Source: Brachybacterium squillarum M-6-3
GTDB lineage: Bacteria; Actinomycetota; Actinomycetes; Actinomycetales; Dermabacteraceae
Reading direction: 5' to 3'
NCBI RefSeq assembly: GCF_000225825.1
Contig: NZ_AGBX01000006.1
Coordinates: 1-64,000 of the forward strand
Length of the DNA stretch: 64,000 bases
The notes beneath the pieces were generated by a model. The model was not told the DNA's origin, did no database searches, and saw nothing but the letters and a program-made list of their open reading frames with translations. Below, in pieces: positions 31,141-39,305 of this stretch (its first letter is position 1; each line of letters begins with the position of its first letter). Made by a program: the position numbers and the translations under genes.

Positions 31141-31724
31141 CCGCCCCGGTGCCGCACCGCTCCGACTGGGCGACGATCCCCAACGCCGTCACCCTGCTGC
31201 GGTTGGTGCTGCTGGTGCCCGTCTGCGTGCTGCTGGTCGACGGCGGCCCCGACACCCTGGCGGTGCTGCTCCTGCTCGTCTGGGCCTCCACCGACTGGGT
31301 GGACGGACTGCTGGCCCGCGCCCTGCACCAGACCTCCCGGATCGGGGCGATCCTCGACCCGATCGCCGACCGTATCGGCGTGATCGGGATCGTGCTCTCC
31401 CTGGCCGTGGCCGGTCTGCTGCCCTGGGCGGCGCTGGTCCTCATCGTGCTGGCCGACGCCGTGATGGCCGCGCTGGCCAGCTCCGCCGCGCTCGGCGGTC
31501 GGCTCCACGTCTCCTGGCTCGGGAAGATCCGCACCGCCCTGATCATGGCCTCGGTGCTGCTGCTGGCGGCCGCCGCGGCCTGGGCGCCCGGGGCCGTCCC
31601 GGCCGTGCAGGTGATGCTGTGGATCGGGGTCGGCCTGCACCTGGTGACCGCCGCGGACTACGTCATCCGGGCTCGTCGGGTACCCGCCGCCGCGGCGGGG
31701 GAGGGACCTCCTTCGCGGCGATGA
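31137..31724 (+). CDS. CDP-alcohol phosphatidyltransferase family protein
   Basis: The enzyme transfers a phosphatidyl group from CDP-diacylglycerol to an alcohol such as glycerol phosphate. The diagnostic motif D-x2-DG-x2-AR-x8-G-x3-D-x3-D is complete in DWVDGLLARALHQTSRIG followed by AILDPIADR (about residues 57-83). Six hydrophobic segments are predicted over 195 residues. The early part ATIPNAVTLLRLVLLVPVCVLL is typical of PgsA-like members. It overlaps the upstream membrane-protein gene. Its last 62 bases overlap the convergent gene on the other strand. The alcohol substrate is not determined by sequence. Confidence 0.9.
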   Translation: MTAPVPHRSDWATIPNAVTLLRLVLLVPVCVLLVDGGPDTLAVLLLLVWASTDWVDGLLARALHQTSRIGAILDPIADRIGVIGIVLSLAVAGLLPWAALVLIVLADAVMAALASSAALGGRLHVSWLGKIRTALIMASVLLLAAAAAWAPGAVPAVQVMLWIGVGLHLVTAADYVIRARRVPAAAAGEGPPSRR

Positions 31725-31935
31725 CCAGCGCCCGCGGCACGTCCACGCTGCCGCGGCGGGTCATCACCCGCACGCTCGCCTCACCGACCTGCTCGACGCT
31801 GCCCAGCGCATCGGTCATCGACTCCCCGCGCGGGGCCTCGGCGCGCGGTATCGCGTAGCGCAGCACCACCCGTCGGCCCGGCACCAGGAACGGGGCCCAG
31901 CCGGCGCGGGCACGGGGCGCGGGGTCCGGGGTCAT
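31663..31935 (-). CDS. stand-alone SH3-like domain protein (Rv0428c N-terminal type)
   Basis: The 90-residue product contains FLVPGRRVVLRYAIP, MTDALGSVEQVGEASVRVMTRRGSVDVPRALVIAAKEVPPPP, matching the SH3-like module normally found at the N-terminus of actinobacterial GNAT acetyltransferases such as Rv0428c. Here no acetyltransferase domain follows in this window. TAGCGT (reverse strand, 31943-31948) ends 7 bases before the ATG at 31935, so it is likely leaderless. The last 62 bases overlap the convergent phosphatidyltransferase gene. Identification rests on motif memory, hence moderate confidence. Confidence 0.65.
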   Translation of the reverse strand: MTPDPAPRARAGWAPFLVPGRRVVLRYAIPRAEAPRGESMTDALGSVEQVGEASVRVMTRRGSVDVPRALVIAAKEVPPPPRRRVPDEPG

Positions 31936-32045
31936 GGCGGGCACGCTACGGCACCGCCGGGGGAGCGGGGAGCGGCGTCGGGGCCCGTGTTCCTCCGGTC
32001 ACGTCCGGTTCACGATGCGCCATCGGAGGCGGCCTTCGAGGGTCA

Positions 32046-32051
32046 TAAGGT
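32046..32051 (+). promoter_or_regulatory. putative -10 box for ferredoxin gene
   Basis: TAAGGT lies about 42 bases before the ferredoxin ATG in the gap divergent to the SH3-like gene. GGAAGGA at 32077-32083 is the ribosome site. Confidence 0.4.
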
Positions 32052-32093
32052 GCGATGATGGATGCCGTCTCCCGACGGAAGGAAGCCGACCCC

Positions 32094-32414
32094 ATGACCT
32101 ACGTCATCGCCCTGCCCTGCGTCGACGTCAAGGACCGGGCCTGTGTCGACGAATGCCCCGTGGACTGCATCTACGAGGGCAACCGCTCCCTGTACATCCA
32201 GCCCGACGAGTGCGTGGACTGCGGTGCCTGCGAGCCGGTGTGCCCCGTCGAGGCGATCTACTACGAGGACGACGTGCCCGACGAGTGGGCCGAGTTCTAC
32301 CAGGCCAACGTCGAGTTCTTCGACGAGCTGGGCGCCCCCGGCGGCGCCGCCAAGATGGGCGTCATCGAGAAGGACCACCCCATCATCGAGGCCCTCCCTC
32401 CCCAGGGCGAGTGA
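32094..32414 (+). CDS. fdxA: 7Fe/8Fe ferredoxin
   Basis: This is a small electron carrier of 106 residues with two iron-sulfur clusters. The N-terminal half carries the first Cys motif [21 protein letters not shown], and the second cluster motif is [21 protein letters not shown]. Spacing (CxxxxxxxCxxxC and CxxCxxCxxxC) is that of the seven-iron actinobacterial type (FdxA/FdxC). The tail of about 40 residues ([13 protein letters not shown]) is also typical. The ferredoxin next to dapC is a conserved arrangement (Rv1177-Rv1178 in mycobacteria). ATG 32094 has a good ribosome site. Confidence 0.95.
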   Translation: MTYVIALPCVDVKDRACVDECPVDCIYEGNRSLYIQPDECVDCGACEPVCPVEAIYYEDDVPDEWAEFYQANVEFFDELGAPGGAAKMGVIEKDHPIIEALPPQGE

Positions 32415-32451
32415 CCCTCCCGGCCGGTCGCGGTCTGGGACAATGGTCGCC

Positions 32452-33621
32452 ATGAGCACCGCCCCGTCCGCGACCTCCGCCCGGCGGCCCCTGGCCGACC
32501 GGCTGCCCTCCTTCCCCTGGGACGCCCTGGCCCCCGCGAAGCAGCGCGCCGCCGCCCATCCGGACGGCCTCGTGGACCTCTCGGTCGGCACCCCCGTGGA
32601 CCCGACTCCCGCCTCCGTGCAGCAGGCCGTCGCCGCCGCCGCGGACAGCCCCGGCTACCCGACGACCATCGGCACCCCCGCCCTGCGCGAGGCCCTGGTG
32701 GACTTCGTGCACCGCCACCGCGGCGCCCCCGCCTCGATCGACGTCGACGCGGTGCTGCCCACGGTCGGCTCCAAGGAGCTGGTCGCGCACCTTCCCTTCC
32801 AGCTCGGCATCGGGCCCGGCGACGCCGTCGGCTTCCCCGCCATCGCCTACCCCACCTACGACATCGGCGCCCGCTTCGTGGGCGCCGAGCCGGTCCCGCT
32901 GGACCTGGTGGCCCTCGCCGAGCACGGTGACGCGGCCCTGCCCGACCCGGGGCTGGCCGCGCGGCTGCGCCTGCTGTGGCTGAACTCCCCCTCGAACCCC
33001 ACCGGTGAGGTGCTCACCGCCGGGCAGATGGCCGCCCTGGTCGCCTGGGCGCGGGAGCGCGGCATCGTCGTCGCCTCCGACGAGTGCTATGCCCTGCTGC
33101 CCTGGGACGTCGCCGAGGTCCCCTCCGTGCTGGACGACCGGGTCAGCGGCGGCTCCCTGGAGGGCGTGCTGTGCGTGTACTCCCTGTCCAAGCAGTCCAA
33201 CCTGGCCGGGTACCGCGCCGCCTTCGTCGCGGGGGACCCGGCGCTGGTGGGGGAGCTGCTGGCCATCCGCAAGCAGGCCGGGATGATGCTGCCCGGCCCG
33301 ATGCAGGCCGCCATGACCGCGGCCCTGGCCGACGACGCAGCGGTGGCCGCCCAGCGCGAGGTCTACCGGACCCGCCGGGCGCTGCTGGCCCCGGCCCTGC
33401 GCGCCGCCGGCGGGGAGATCCCCGCCTCCCCGGCGGGCCTGTACCTGTGGACCACCTTCGGTGAGGACGCGATGACCAGCGTGGACCGGCTGGCCGACCT
33501 CGGTGTGCTGGTGGCTCCGGGGATGTTCTATGGTGAGGGGGGCGCGGAGTTCGTCCGCGTCGCCCTGACGGCGAGCGATGAGCGCATCGCCGCCGCGGCC
33601 GATCGCCTCGCGGGCGCCTGA
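32452..33621 (+). CDS. dapC: succinyldiaminopimelate transaminase
   Basis: This fold-type I aminotransferase makes N-succinyl-diaminopimelate in lysine and cell-wall synthesis. The PLP lysine lies in VYSLSKQSNLAGYRAAF; NSPSNPTGEV and SDECYALLPWD are the other cofactor-site motifs. The 389-residue product and its place after a ferredoxin gene match actinobacterial DapC. The ATG at 32452 is preceded by GACAAT (32439-32444) ending 7 bases upstream, so it may be leaderless even though it lies only 37 bases after the ferredoxin gene. The partners dapD and dapE occur at 40249-41232 and 44133-45284. Confidence 0.9.
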   Translation: MSTAPSATSARRPLADRLPSFPWDALAPAKQRAAAHPDGLVDLSVGTPVDPTPASVQQAVAAAADSPGYPTTIGTPALREALVDFVHRHRGAPASIDVDAVLPTVGSKELVAHLPFQLGIGPGDAVGFPAIAYPTYDIGARFVGAEPVPLDLVALAEHGDAALPDPGLAARLRLLWLNSPSNPTGEVLTAGQMAALVAWARERGIVVASDECYALLPWDVAEVPSVLDDRVSGGSLEGVLCVYSLSKQSNLAGYRAAFVAGDPALVGELLAIRKQAGMMLPGPMQAAMTAALADDAAVAAQREVYRTRRALLAPALRAAGGEIPASPAGLYLWTTFGEDAMTSVDRLADLGVLVAPGMFYGEGGAEFVRVALTASDERIAAAADRLAGA

Positions 33622-33703
33622 CCGCCCCGCCCGGGGCGAGCCGCCCCGCACCACCCGCCCCTCGGGGCGCAGCCCGGATCCGACCATGCACGACGGAGAG
33701 CCC

Positions 33704-35101
33704 ATGGATCAGCAGAGCCCGACCTCCCAGCTCCGCCACGGCGAGCAGACCCTCGACCTCGAGACGATTCCCGCCGTCGAGGGCAACCCCGGCATCTCGA
33801 TCGCCCCGCTGCGCAAGGAGACCGGTGCGGTCACCTTCGACCCGGGCTTCATGAACACCGCCAACGCCCGCTCCGCGATCACCTACATCGACGGCGACGA
33901 GGGCATCCTGCGCTACCGCGGCTACCCGATCGAGCAGCTCGCCGAGCACTCCAGCTTCCTCGAGGTCGCCTACCTGCTGATCTATGGCGAGCTGCCCACC
34001 GGCGGCCAGCTCGACAACTTCACCGCCTCGGTGGAGCGGCGCACCCTGCTGGACGAGCGCTTCAAGCGCCTGTTCGACCACTACCCGCGCGACGCCCACC
34101 CGATGGCCGTGCTGCAGGCCGGGGTGTCGGCCCTGTCCACCTTCTACCAGGACTCCCTCAGCCCCTTCGACGAGGAGCAGGTGCGGCTGTCCTCGGTGCG
34201 GCTGCTGGCCAAGGTGCCCACCATGGCCGCCTACGCCCACCGCATCGCCCAGGGCCACGCCCTGCTGTACCCGGACAACCGGCTCTCCCTGGTGGAGAAC
34301 TTCCTGCGCCTGACCTTCGGCTTCCCCGTCGAGGAGTACATCGCCGACCCCGTCGTGGTGCGCGCGATGGAGCAGCTGCTGATCCTCCACGCCGACCACG
34401 AGCAGAACTGCTCCACCTCCGCGGTGCGCCTGGTCGGTTCCGCCCAGGCCGACCTGTTCACCTCGATCTCCGCCGGCATCGGCGCCCTCTCCGGCCCCGC
34501 CCACGGCGGCGCCAACGCGGCCGTGATGGAGATGCTGAACCAGATCCGCGACGGCGGCATGGACCCGCGCCAGTTCATGGAGAAGGTCAAGAAGAAGGAG
34601 GACGGGGTGCGCCTGATGGGCTTCGGGCACCGCGTCTACAAGAACTACGACCCCCGCGCGAAGTTCGTGAAGAAGATCGCCGATGACGTGCTGGAGCGCC
34701 TCGGCGTGCACGACGAGCGCCTGGAGCTGGCCATGCAGCTCGAGGAGATCGCGCTGAAGGACGACTACTTCATCGAGCGCAAGCTCTACCCGAACGTGGA
34801 CTTCTACACCGGCATCATCTACAAGGCCATCGGCTTCCCCACCCAGATGTTCACGGTGCTGTTCGCCATCGGCCGGCTGCCGGGCTGGATCGCCCAGTGG
34901 CAGGAGATGGTGCACGACCCGGAGACCAAGATCGGGCGCCCCCGCCAGCTCTACACCGGCAGCCCCGAGCGGCAGTACCAGTCGATGGAGGCCCGCACCG
35001 GCACCACCGAGCTGCGCCTCGAGCAGCTCGCCTCGGAGCTGCAGGAGCAGCACCGCGCCCACCAGGAGCAACTCGCCAAGGAGCGCCGCCTGGACCACTG
35101 A
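33704..35101 (+). CDS. gltA: citrate synthase
   Basis: The enzyme condenses oxaloacetate and acetyl-CoA to citrate. The 465-residue type II (large) enzyme shows TFDPGFMNTANARSAITYIDGDEGILRYRGYPIEQLA, the active-site His regions HADHEQNCSTSAVRLVGS and GPAHGGANAAVMEML with GFGHRVYKNYDPRA, and catalytic Asp in PNVDFYTGIIYKAIGFP. The tail TTELRLEQLASELQEQHRAHQEQ is an unusual extra coiled-coil-like extension of about 30 residues. ATG 33704 is preceded by GGAG; another ATG at 33686 adds six residues. A terminator follows at 35124. Confidence 0.97.
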   Translation: MDQQSPTSQLRHGEQTLDLETIPAVEGNPGISIAPLRKETGAVTFDPGFMNTANARSAITYIDGDEGILRYRGYPIEQLAEHSSFLEVAYLLIYGELPTGGQLDNFTASVERRTLLDERFKRLFDHYPRDAHPMAVLQAGVSALSTFYQDSLSPFDEEQVRLSSVRLLAKVPTMAAYAHRIAQGHALLYPDNRLSLVENFLRLTFGFPVEEYIADPVVVRAMEQLLILHADHEQNCSTSAVRLVGSAQADLFTSISAGIGALSGPAHGGANAAVMEMLNQIRDGGMDPRQFMEKVKKKEDGVRLMGFGHRVYKNYDPRAKFVKKIADDVLERLGVHDERLELAMQLEEIALKDDYFIERKLYPNVDFYTGIIYKAIGFPTQMFTVLFAIGRLPGWIAQWQEMVHDPETKIGRPRQLYTGSPERQYQSMEARTGTTELRLEQLASELQEQHRAHQEQLAKERRLDH

Positions 35102-35123
35102 GGCCCGCTCTCCCCTGCGTGCA

Positions 35124-35155
35124 GCGCCCCTTCCCGGACCGCCGGGAGGGGGCGC
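35124..35155 (+). terminator. terminator after citrate synthase gene
   Basis: Arms of 14 bases (35124-35137, 35142-35155) with one G-T mismatch enclose a 4-base loop, 22 bases after the stop. Confidence 0.8.
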
Positions 35156-35161
35156 TTCCCA

Positions 35162-35177
35162 TGTGACGGGGGTCACG
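35162..35177 (+). promoter_or_regulatory. CRP/FNR-family operator candidate upstream of pfl operon
   Basis: The sequence TGTGA-CGGGGG-TCACG is a near-perfect copy of the TGTGA-N6-TCACA consensus used by CRP, GlxR and, in part, FNR-type regulators. It lies 56 bases upstream of the putative pfl -10 box, suited to an activator. The regulator itself is not in the window. Confidence 0.55.
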
Positions 35178-35233
35178 ACGTCGTCGCTGGTGGCGCAGGA
35201 CCTTCCGCCCCGGAGGCGTCCACATCGCGGACC

Positions 35234-35277
35234 TAGCCTGGATCCATCACGGAGGGCCAGGTCCCGACGGGCCCTCC
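35234..35277 (+). promoter_or_regulatory. putative pfl promoter (-10) and leader hairpin
   Basis: TAGCCT at 35234-35239 is a good -10 box without a clear -35, which fits an activated promoter. The leader then contains an 8-bp hairpin (GGAGGGCC at 35251-35258 with 35270-35277). GAGGAGGA at 35289-35296 is a strong ribosome site for pflB. Confidence 0.45.
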
Positions 35278-35301
35278 GGTCCCGTATCGAGGAGGATCCC
35301 C

Positions 35302-37428
35302 ATGACGTCCGCGACCACCGATCGACCGCTCACCGAGCCCGTCGCCGAGCCCACCCCGCGTGATCCCTGGGAGGGCTTCGTCCCCGGGCCCTGGCAGGAG
35401 CAGATCGACGTCCGCGACTTCATCCAGCGCAACTACGAGCCCTACGAGGGCGATGCCGCCTTCCTCGCCGGGCCCACCGAGAAGACCCTCGCCGTCTGGG
35501 ACACCCTGCAGAACACCTACCTCGCCGAGGAGCGCCGCCGCCGGGTGTACGACGTGGACACCCACACCCCGGCCGACGTGGACGCCTTCGACGCCGGATA
35601 CATCAGCGACCAGGACGACGTGATCGTCGGCCTCCAGACCGACACCCCGCTCAAGCGCGCCATGATGCCCAACGGCGGCTGGCGCATGGTCGAGACCGCG
35701 ATCACCGAGGCCGGCAAGGAGATCGACGAGGACGTCAAGAAGGTCTTCACCCGCTACCGCAAGACCCACAACGACGCCGTCTTCGACATCTACACCCCGC
35801 GCATCCGCGCGGCCCGCTCCTCCCACATCGTCACCGGCCTGCCCGACGCCTACGGCCGCGGCCGCATCATCGGCGACTACCGGCGGCTCGCCCTCTACGG
35901 CGCCGACACGCTCATCGCCGACAAGAAGGTCGCCAAGGACGCCGTGGTGGACCAGCCCTTCAGCGAGCACTGGGCCCGCTACCGCGAGGAGCACTCCGAG
36001 CAGATCAAGGCCCTGCAGAAGCTGATCCGCCTGGGCGACAGCTACGGTCTGGACCTGCGCCGGCCCGCCGCCACCGCCCAGGAGGCCGTGCAGTGGACCT
36101 ACATGGCCTACCTCGCCTCCGTGAAGAGCCAGGACGGCGCCGCGATGTCCATCGGCCGCCTCTCCGGCTTCCTGGACGTCTACTTCCAGCGCGATCTCGC
36201 CGCCGGCACGATCACCGAGACCGAGGCCCAGGAGATCATCGACGCCCTGGTCATCAAGCTGCGCATCGTGCGCTTCCTGCGGACCATCGACTACGACCAG
36301 ATCTTCTCCGGCGACCCCTACTGGGCCACCTGGTCCGATGCCGGCTTCGGCACCGACGGTCGTCCGCAGGTCACCAAGACCTCCTTCCGCCTGCTGCAGA
36401 CCCTGCGGAACCTCGGCCCCGCCCCGGAGCCGAACATCACCATCTTCTGGGACCCGGCCCTGCCCGCCGGCTACAAGGAGTTCTGCTCGGCCGTCTCCAT
36501 CGAGACCTCCTCGATCCAGTACGAGTCCGACGAGCAGATCCGCGACCGCTGGGGCGACGACGCCGCGATCGCCTGCTGCGTCTCCCCGATGCGGGTGGGC
36601 AAGCAGATGCAGTTCTTCGGGGCCCGCGTGAACGCCGCCAAGTCCCTGCTGTACGCCATGAACGGCGGCCGCGACGAGGTCAGCGGGAAGCAGATCACCC
36701 CCGAGGGCATGGTCACCCCGGTCGCCGGCGACGGCCCGCTGGACTTCGAGGAGGTCTGGCAGAAGTACGAAGAGATGCTGGACTGGGTGGTGGGCACCTA
36801 CGTGGAGGCCCTGAACATCATCCACTACAGCCACGACAAGTACGCCTACGAGGCCGTCGAGATGGCGCTGCACGACAGCGACATCGTGCGCACCATGGGC
36901 TGCGGCATCGCCGGGCTGTCGATCGTCGCCGACTCCCTGGCCGCCATCCGCTACGCCACCGTCACCCCGGTGCGGGACGAGACCGGCCTGATCGTGGACT
37001 ACGTGACCGAGGGCGACTTCCCCCGCTACGGCAACGACGACGACCGTGCCGACGACATCGCCGCCACCATCGTCCACACGGTGATGAGCAAGATCAACGA
37101 GATCCCGATGTACCGCGACGCGATCCCGACCCAGTCGGTCCTGACCATCACCTCGAACGTGGTGTACGGCAAGGCCACCGGCTCCTTCCCCTCGGGCCAC
37201 CGGGCCGGCACCCCCTTCGCCCCGGGCGCGAACCCGGAGAACGGCGCCGACTCCCACGGGATGGTCGCCTCGATGCTCAGCGTCGGCAAGCTCGACTACC
37301 AGGACGCCCTGGACGGCATCTCGCTGACCAACACCATCACCCCGCAGGGCTTGGGTCGCACGAAGGACGAGCAGGTCACCAACCTGGTCGGCATCCTCGA
37401 CTCCGGCTTCATCATCGACGAGGACTGA
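35302..37428 (+). CDS. pflB: pyruvate formate-lyase, catalytic part lacking the glycyl-radical domain
   Basis: The enzyme cleaves pyruvate with CoA to acetyl-CoA and formate in anaerobic metabolism. The 708-residue product aligns over nearly all of Pfl[18 protein letters not shown], the adjacent active-site cysteines Cys425-Cys426 in [33 protein letters not shown], and [31 protein letters not shown]. It ends at [16 protein letters not shown], exactly where the E. coli protein goes on for about 70 more residues bearing the radical glycine. That missing part is a separate gene 50 bp downstream. This is not a frameshift: the next gene has its own start and ribosome site. The two proteins must act together for activity. 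Confidence 0.93.
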   Translation: MTSATTDRPLTEPVAEPTPRDPWEGFVPGPWQEQIDVRDFIQRNYEPYEGDAAFLAGPTEKTLAVWDTLQNTYLAEERRRRVYDVDTHTPADVDAFDAGYISDQDDVIVGLQTDTPLKRAMMPNGGWRMVETAITEAGKEIDEDVKKVFTRYRKTHNDAVFDIYTPRIRAARSSHIVTGLPDAYGRGRIIGDYRRLALYGADTLIADKKVAKDAVVDQPFSEHWARYREEHSEQIKALQKLIRLGDSYGLDLRRPAATAQEAVQWTYMAYLASVKSQDGAAMSIGRLSGFLDVYFQRDLAAGTITETEAQEIIDALVIKLRIVRFLRTIDYDQIFSGDPYWATWSDAGFGTDGRPQVTKTSFRLLQTLRNLGPAPEPNITIFWDPALPAGYKEFCSAVSIETSSIQYESDEQIRDRWGDDAAIACCVSPMRVGKQMQFFGARVNAAKSLLYAMNGGRDEVSGKQITPEGMVTPVAGDGPLDFEEVWQKYEEMLDWVVGTYVEALNIIHYSHDKYAYEAVEMALHDSDIVRTMGCGIAGLSIVADSLAAIRYATVTPVRDETGLIVDYVTEGDFPRYGNDDDRADDIAATIVHTVMSKINEIPMYRDAIPTQSVLTITSNVVYGKATGSFPSGHRAGTPFAPGANPENGADSHGMVASMLSVGKLDYQDALDGISLTNTITPQGLGRTKDEQVTNLVGILDSGFIIDED

Positions 37429-37478
37429 CCGCCCCGGTCAGCCGTTTCCCACACCGCTCACCCACCAGGAGGAACCCC

Positions 37479-37730
37479 ATGAGCACCAAGACCTACGCCG
37501 AGCGCCTCGCCTCCATGCAGGCCAACCGCGCCGAGCACCACGCCGACTCCGGCCTGTTCCACGCGAACATCAACGTCCTGAACAAGGACACCCTGCTGGA
37601 CGCGATGGAGAACCCGGAGAACTACCCGAACCTCACCGTGCGGGTCTCCGGCTACGCCGTCAACTTCGTCAAGCTCACCCGCGAGCAGCAGCTGGACGTG
37701 CTCGACCGGACCTTCCACCAGAGCGCCTGA
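37479..37730 (+). CDS. grcA: separate glycyl-radical domain protein (GrcA/YfiD-like) completing PflB
   Basis: This 83-residue protein carries the C-terminal domain normally fused to PflB. From residue 25 it reads [19 protein letters not shown], then [21 protein letters not shown]; Gly58 in RVSGYAV is the residue that holds the radical. It resembles the autonomous glycyl-radical cofactor GrcA (YfiD), which in E. coli repairs oxygen-damaged PflB, but is shorter (83 against 127 residues) and here is the only radical domain visible. The first 24 residues are a charged helical extension. AGGAGG precedes the ATG. The stop overlaps the pflA start as TGATG, so pflB, this gene and pflA are one operon. 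Confidence 0.93.
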   Translation: MSTKTYAERLASMQANRAEHHADSGLFHANINVLNKDTLLDAMENPENYPNLTVRVSGYAVNFVKLTREQQLDVLDRTFHQSA

Positions 37731-38569
37731 TGACGACCACCCTGGGCGTGCCCTCCGTCCGGCGCTCCGGCGCCGGCACGGAGGGCATGGCGCAGGCGGC
37801 GCTCGAACGCTCCGAGCGGCTGCAGGCGATCCGTGCGGGCACCCTCGCCTCCGTCCACTCCTGGGAGCTGGTCACGGCCGTGGACGGCCCCGGCACCCGG
37901 CTGACCGTGTTCTTCGCGGGCTGCCCGCTGCGCTGCGTGTACTGCCACAACCCCGACACGATGGAGATGCGCCGCGGCCAGGACGTGGAGCTCGCCGAGA
38001 TCGTGCGCCGGATGCGCCGCTACCGCCGCGTGTTCACCGCCTCCGGAGGCGGCATCACCCTCTCCGGCGGGGAGGTGCTGATGCAGCCGGCCTTCGCCCG
38101 CAACGTGCTGCGCGAGGCGAAAGCGATGGGCATCCACACCGCGATCGACACATCCGGCTTCCTCGGCGCCGTCGCCACCGACGACTTCCTGGGGGACGTG
38201 GACCTGGTGCTGCTGGACGTGAAGTCCGGCACCGAGGAGACCTACCAGGCCCTCACCGGCCGTCACCTGCAGCCCACCATCGACTTCGGGGACCGGCTCG
38301 CCGCGGGCGGCACCGCCATCTGGGTGCGCTTCGTGGTGGTGCCCGGCTGGACCGACAGCGAGGAGAACGTCGAGCACGTCGCCGACATCGTCGCCCGCTG
38401 GAGCGACGTGGTCGAGCGCGTCGAGGTGCTGCCCTTCCACAACATGGGCCAGGACAAGTGGGACTCGCTGGGGATGGAGTACAAGCTCCGCGACGCCCAG
38501 CCCCCGAGCACCGAGGTCGTGGAGCGCATCCGCGGCCAGTTCCGCGCCCGCGGGCTGACCGTCCACTGA
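37730..38569 (+). CDS. pflA: pyruvate formate-lyase activating enzyme (radical SAM)
   Basis: PflA uses S-adenosylmethionine and a 4Fe-4S cluster to abstract hydrogen from the PFL glycine. The cluster motif CPLRCVYCHNP supplies Cys65, Cys69 and Cys72 in CxxxCxxC spacing. Further motifs are GGGITLSGGEVLMQP, HTAIDTSGF, DLVLLDVKSG and VEVLPFHNMGQDKWDSLGMEY. The 279 residues include about 40 extra N-terminal residues. The ATG overlaps the stop of the glycyl-radical gene. Its target here would be the separate Gly58-bearing protein bound to PflB. Confidence 0.95.
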   Translation: MTTTLGVPSVRRSGAGTEGMAQAALERSERLQAIRAGTLASVHSWELVTAVDGPGTRLTVFFAGCPLRCVYCHNPDTMEMRRGQDVELAEIVRRMRRYRRVFTASGGGITLSGGEVLMQPAFARNVLREAKAMGIHTAIDTSGFLGAVATDDFLGDVDLVLLDVKSGTEETYQALTGRHLQPTIDFGDRLAAGGTAIWVRFVVVPGWTDSEENVEHVADIVARWSDVVERVEVLPFHNMGQDKWDSLGMEYKLRDAQPPSTEVVERIRGQFRARGLTVH

Positions 38570-38640
38570 GTCGCCGGCCCCGGGCGGGGAGGATCGCAAA
38601 ATCCCTGGCCGGGGGTGCTCCGCCGCGACATCATCACCTC

Positions 38641-39296
38641 ATGGATGAGGACGAGATCGCGCGCCAGCAGCGGCTGTGGGACGAGGAGATCGCCCAGGGC
38701 TACGACACCCCCGGCACGGGGGCCTTCGCCCCCGAGGTGCTCGGACCCACCGTGCTGGTGCTGGCCGAGCTCGCCGGGGACGGGCCCGCCCTCGAGCTCG
38801 CGATCGGCACTGGCCGCGTCGCGATCCCGCGCGGGCGGGGGAGGGGTTCTCCCTGGTCTACCTGGTCTTCAACACGATCGGGAACCTGCTCACCCAGGAG
38901 GCGCAGGTCGACTGCTTCCGCAATGCCGCCCGCCACCTCGCCCCGGGCGGGCGCTTCGTGGTCGAACTGGGGGTGCCGCAGCTGCGCTCCCTCGCCCCCG
39001 GGCACGGCGGCGTCCTCGAGGTCAGCGAGCCCGGCTACCTGCTGGTGGACACCGTGGACCCGCTCGCCCAGCAGCTGGTCTCCCACCACGTGTGCTTCGA
39101 CGCCGATCTGGAGGGGAGTCGGCAGGCACATCTCGCCCGCACCCCGCACCGCTACGTCCGGCCCTCCGAGCTGGACCTGATGGCGCGCCTGGCCGGGATG
39201 CGCCTCGAGCACCGCTGGGCCGACTGGGACCGCAGCCCCTTCACCGGCGAATCCCGCAGCCACGTCTCCGTGTACCGGCTGGCCGAGACCTCCTGA
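38641..39296 (+). pseudogene. class I SAM methyltransferase remnant with internal deletion
   Basis: The first part (MDEDEIARQQRLWDEEIAQGYDTPGTGAF and the SAM loop LELAIGTGRVAIP) reads from 38641. At about 38830-38850 the frame changes and the rest (EGFSLVYLVFNTIGNLLTQEAQVDCFRNAARHLAPGGRFVVEL to the stop at 39296) continues in another frame. Family members have roughly 45-50 residues between these parts (motifs II and III of the SAM fold), which are absent here. A deletion that also broke the frame explains this better than a single base error. The gene is probably non-functional. It follows the pfl operon but is unrelated to it. Confidence 0.8.
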
Positions 39297-39305
39297 GCCG
39301 GGCGC

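Noticed and set aside
31619..31858. Forward frame opposite the SH3-like gene
   Set aside because: It has Thr/Ser/Arg-rich shadow composition; the reverse frame has a recognisable domain and promoter.
37429..37478. The pflB/glycyl-radical gap as a sequencing frameshift
   Set aside because: The 50-bp gap has no PflB-like coding in any frame, the second gene has its own strong ribosome site and a new N-terminal extension, and its frame and spacing do not suggest a single lost base.
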